This document shows positions 30,227 to 37,572 of a DNA stretch of 37,572 bases, in pieces. Below the pieces are notes generated by a model. The model did no database searches. It was not told the DNA's origin and saw nothing but the letters and a program-made list of their open reading frames with translations. Origin of the DNA: Zygnema cylindricum (Eukaryota; Streptophyta; Zygnematophyceae; Zygnematales; Zygnemataceae). The translations under genes were made by a program, and so were the position numbers. The stretch spans positions 1-37,572 of the forward strand of contig JBBHKE010000358.1 of assembly GCA_037447655.1 (NCBI GenBank). The letters run 5' to 3'. The stretch's first letter is position 1, and each line of letters starts with the position of its first letter.

Positions 30227-30499
30227 TCCATACACAGTCGCCGGATTCGTAATACGAGGCTAGCATAAAAAGATTAAATTAGTACCTTTCGATTGACGGT
30301 CCGCAAATGAAAGTTAAACATGTATACAAACATAAAATATTTAGTTGGCGACAAAAACATTAATGTTTTTTCACTACTTAAAACATCTTTCTAGTGCACA
30401 CCTCTCCAATTTTCGATTTGAGACCGCCAACGGAAGGCGAGAATCTTGCATCTCAATTGCAACCGTCGGATTAACAATGAGAGAACTGTGTATGGATAA
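30227..30499. mobile_element. Inside-out MITE family B structure
   Basis: Bounded by a perfect 14-bp inverted repeat TTATCCATACACAG / CTGTGTATGGATAA. Inside are family-B blocks in permuted order: core halves at the outside and the two subterminal ends meeting at the palindrome AAAAACATTAATGTTTTT (30354-30371). Confidence 0.6.
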
Positions 30500-30504
30500 A
30501 TTAA

Positions 30505-31500
30505 GTTTATGAAGTGACAAAGGAAGATTTTATTATCAAAATCGCGATGGTTAAACCATTTCAGTACAAAAAGTGATTGGAAATGCAAAAACATTTACCA
30601 CCATTAAAGGCTATACTTGTAAAAACGCAAATGAACAAAAACTCAATAGCTAAACAACTCTAAACACAAAATCACTAAAAGCAAGAAAAACTAAAACAAA
30701 ACCAAACCAAACTACAATAGCACTAAGAAAAACAACGCTAGACAAACTCTAAAAGCAAACTGGGCCGTTGGCCCAAAACCTAAAACTAGTCCACACTAAA
30801 GGTCGGAACGACAAATATCATCAATGTGCACCGGCTGGCGCGGAGCTAAATTTGTAGTCCACAACCATCGGTCACCACCGTGCTTTGTCGAATAAGGGCT
30901 GACGCTTGGGACTGTTGAAGCGCAACAGAGATATGTTGGCTATAAAAAGCAGACATGAGAGTTGGTGAAGGGCTCCCAGGCCCTCTAACTTAAAATGACC
31001 GTCGTGCGCAATCGCAGATGAAGTTGTCAAACGACGAATCCAAGGTCCCAAATATCTCCACAACAAACGGGGTACAAAGTTGTCAGCTGGGTCTCGGTGA
31101 GCGTAATCACGTTCTTTCGAGGCCTCTGCATCTCAAGCCGCAACACCCGTATGTAATGCCGCACGCGTCGAAATATGGGATCCCGTAGGATCGGTGAGAA
31201 CTACATCCCCCAATGTTCTCTCTGCCCCATGCAAAAAGACGAGATCCACGCGAGGGCCGCGTACACCTCTTCATTGAGAGCGTAGAGGAAGGATATGCGA
31301 CACTTCACGTTTCATTGTGTATCCTCTTTCAGTACCCACGGAAGCTATTGCATCTCGACTTGTATCATGTGCCATTGTGCACTCCCCACCGTGTGAACGA
31401 CGGAGCAAATGAAGACCTTTTGCTCATCGATATTTTGGCCACAAAGGCAACGAGGCTTGCCCAAGAGAGAGGGATGTGGCAAACCGAGCCTCGAGAAATA
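30505..31500 (-). pseudogene. Degenerate LINE (copy 2), C-terminal region
   Basis: Minus strand: RGYTMKREVSHILPLR, then VDLVFLHGAERTLGDVVLTD, then ERDYAHRDPADNFVPRLLW and LRFNSPKRQ. This is the layout of the region after RT in plant LINE proteins. The 3' end (GGTTTAACCATCGCGATTTT, then AATAAAATC) matches copy 1. Frames are broken. Confidence 0.7.
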
Positions 31501-31566
31501 ACTAAAACTTCACAGAACTGTCTGTACAATATGTGACGTTGTCGAGTGGCCGGGTATCGCTATTAG

Positions 31567-31697
31567 TAGTGTTAGGTATCGAGGACCTTTTGCCGATATT
31601 CGATATATATCGAATTTCAGGTACCCGATAATCGATATATCGCTTCGATATATTGAAAACCAAATTATCGCAATATATCGCCGGTATATCGAGGCAT

Positions 31698-31751
<54 letters not shown>

Positions 31752-31794
31752 CTTTTCCCATTTTTTTTTTCAAACCCCCCCCCACTGAGCGCGG

Positions 31795-31832
<38 letters not shown>

Positions 31833-32003
31833 AACTGTACGATTTTATGTACTAGGACTGTACGGACACCCAGTTTTTGCGATATATATCGCGATAATTT
31901 ATGTTGGTCCCGGTACGATATATCGAGGAATCTGCTCGATCGATATTCGATATATCGAATATCGAAATTATCGCGATATGAATTTACCCGATACCCAACA
32001 CTA
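31567..32003. mobile_element. hAT-like foldback element with GCTATTAG target duplication
   Basis: Ends TAGTGTTAGGTATCGAGG and the inverse of TAGTGTTGGGTATCGGGT, with dense GATATATCG motifs. The 8-bp GCTATTAG precedes the left end (31559-31566) and, once the nested MITE at 32004-32202 and one TA are removed, follows the right end (32205-32212). Eight-base duplications are the hAT rule. The interior holds (AT)n, a T-run, nine C and 36 G. Confidence 0.85.
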
Positions 32004-32202
32004 CACCTTGAATCGTTATTAGCGTATAGAAATTATTAGTGTAAAGAAAAAATTAGCGTCATTCATTCTAATTTAGTGCTAGGAGACGTGGCAGATTATG
32101 GTCCACGTCCTTAAATAGTGTAATTTATTATATTTAAGGTATCAATGTCAAAATTTTGGGGTGCCGATATAGCGTACATAAGGCTAATAACGATTCACGG
32201 TG
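32004..32202. mobile_element. 199-bp TA-MITE inserted at the tip of the hAT-like element
   Basis: CACCTTGAATCGTTATTAGC to its inverted end CTAATAACGATTCACGGTG, flanked by TA at 32002-32003 and 32203-32204. The left TA is the last two bases of the hAT-like terminus CCCAACACTA. Confidence 0.85.
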
Positions 32203-32459
32203 TAGCTATTAGAGTTAATAATTTGTTCGCCACTTAATGCATCTTTTCCCCGTACACACTTATCGGATTGTGGATCTGACGGTTGTGATTGAAAGGTAAC
32301 ATTCTCAGCTTCCGATTGGCAGTCTCAAACTGAAAATCTGACAAGTGTGTACGGAGAAAATATGTTTTAAGCAGCGAAAAAAACATCAACACTAATAGCG
32401 ATACACGGTGTAGTGCTACATTGCAGATTTGCAGTCTTTCGTCGAGAATTCGAAAAGTA

Positions 32460-32656
32460 CACCTTGTATCACTACTAAAGTATTTATGATAATATCGTTT
32501 TTCAGTTTTTGCCACTTAAAATCATCTTTCTGCGTGCACACTGCACAGTTGTCGGATTGTTAATCCGACGGTTGCGTTTTAGACGCAATGTCTCAAATCG
32601 AAAACTGGACATGTGTGCACGCAGAAAATTTGATTTAACACTAATAGTGGTACGTG
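32460..32656. mobile_element. MITE family B copy upstream of the PDZ gene
   Basis: CACCTTGTATCACTACTAAA to its inverted end ACACTAATAGTGGTACGTG. The left flank is TA, the right AT. The core contains GTGCACACTG, GTCGGATTGTTAATCCGACG and GTGTGCACGCAGAAAA. Confidence 0.78.
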
Positions 32657-32718
32657 ATCTCCTGCTTCACGAATTCACAATCCTTTCCTGCACCACAAAA
32701 CTGCAAATTTTTTTTTTG

Positions 32719-32744
32719 CCCTAACCCTAACCCTAAACCTAAAA
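32719..32744. promoter_or_regulatory. Telo-box-like CCCTAA array before the PDZ start
   Basis: CCCTAACCCTAACCCTAAAC and CTAAAA, about 50 bp upstream of the ATG. Plant housekeeping and plastid-protein genes often carry AAACCCTAA telo-boxes in the 5' leader. It may also be an interstitial telomere-like stretch. Confidence 0.55.
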
Positions 32745-32794
32745 ATTGAAAGTAAACCTGTTGGAAGGCAATTAGCGAAAAAAAAAGACTCAAA

Positions 32795-37160
<4,366 letters not shown>

Positions 37161-37166
37161 TTGAGA

Positions 37167-37172
37167 AATAAA
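37167..37172 (+). terminator. Possible poly(A) signal of the PDZ gene
   Basis: AATAAA seven bases after the stop codon; a very short 3' UTR would result, so a later signal may be used instead. Confidence 0.3.
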
Positions 37173-37572
37173 GTATTCAATTTATTTTAATTCGATTTTT
37201 TTATTCGACTTTATCGCACCGAGGGGGGAAATTGACGATGTCACGCCCTAAATGACGGTTTTTGTCCATTTTAATTTATGTGGATGTTGAATGACATGTT
37301 TTGTCTTTTCTAGTGAAGCCATTTAATAAATTATTGTATATCTTTTTTCCGGGGGGAGAAGTGGGAAGTTTATTTTGTGGCAGTGAATTTGTGTTTCGTG
37401 GTGATGACCACTATTTTGTGTTTCGTACTTTTTTTTGTTTTTGTTTTGTCCTTTCTGCCAAGTGAGACAAATGGCATGTTTTGAAAATTACATACCTTTC
37501 TCACGATGTTGAAGTACGTTTTCTCGACCTTGTTGTGGAATCCCATATCCTCTATATTCTCTCTCTCTCTCT
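37173..37572. other. PDZ downstream flank ending in (CT)n
   Basis: No gene recognised. Contains CACGCCCTAAATGACGG near 37242 and ends in CT repeats at the window edge. Confidence 0.6.

Larger units (their letters stand above)
31547..32410. mobile_element. MITE family B copy, split by a nested hAT-like element
   Basis: Left fragment GGCCGGGTATCGCTATTAG (31548-31566) continues at 32205 with GCTATTAGAGTTAATAATTT. The right end is ACTAATAGCGATACACGGTG, followed by TA (32411-32412). Subterminal CCACTTAATGCATCTTTTCC and CCGTACACACTT mirror AAGTGTGTACGGAGAAAATA. No coding capacity. Confidence 0.8.

Overview
The window looks like nuclear DNA from a land plant. Three intron-containing genes can be joined exon by exon, with reading frame kept across every intron: a SKI2-type RNA helicase (minus strand, positions 7069 down to 378, continuing off the left edge), a CID-domain RNA polymerase II CTD-binding protein of the RPRD1/Rtt103 type (plus strand, 16342-25357), and a small, probably plastid-targeted PDZ protein (plus strand, 32795-37160). 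The helicase and CID residues fit the plant versions best from memory of the families. The CCCTAAA-type telo-box and the TIR elements agree with this. Large introns full of GA/CT repeats and LINE remnants would suit a non-seed plant such as a fern, lycophyte or bryophyte, but that is only a guess.

Layout. 1-7100: nine SKI2 exons separated by (GA)n tracts and degenerate minisatellites. 7100-9170: intergenic, with a degenerate palindromic CATGTGACA array, one short TIR element and a 130-bp direct repeat. 9171-15810: nested non-coding DNA transposons, namely a 560-bp TA-flanked MITE inserted into its own inverted copy, a 2.2-kb hAT-like foldback containing LINE debris, further MITE copies, and a 1.5-kb element flanked by TTA. 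16342-25357: the CID gene, seven exons and 596 codons. 25358-28600: 3' flank with a CGACGTC/T-run array and a GGTTC-type minisatellite. 28600-31540: decayed minus-strand LINE copies. 31547-32656: a three-level nest of transposons directly upstream of the PDZ gene. 32795-37160: the PDZ gene, five exons and 201 codons, with a degenerate ATGTCCAAT array in intron 1 and about 130 bp of pure (CT)n in intron 3.

The most unusual theme is that all three genes carry tandem, decayed copies of exon edges next to real exons. These are four copies of the helicase Walker-A exon separated by GA tracts, duplicates of both edges of CID exon 4, and about five units, 110 bp apart, derived from the end of PDZ exon 3. 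Two of the genes act in RNA biology (cytosolic exosome cofactor; Pol II CTD binding), but nothing shows that the three work together. No bacterial-type operon, CRISPR array, rRNA or tRNA gene was recognised. The window starts in (GA)n and ends in (CT)n, so it may be a contig broken at microsatellites.
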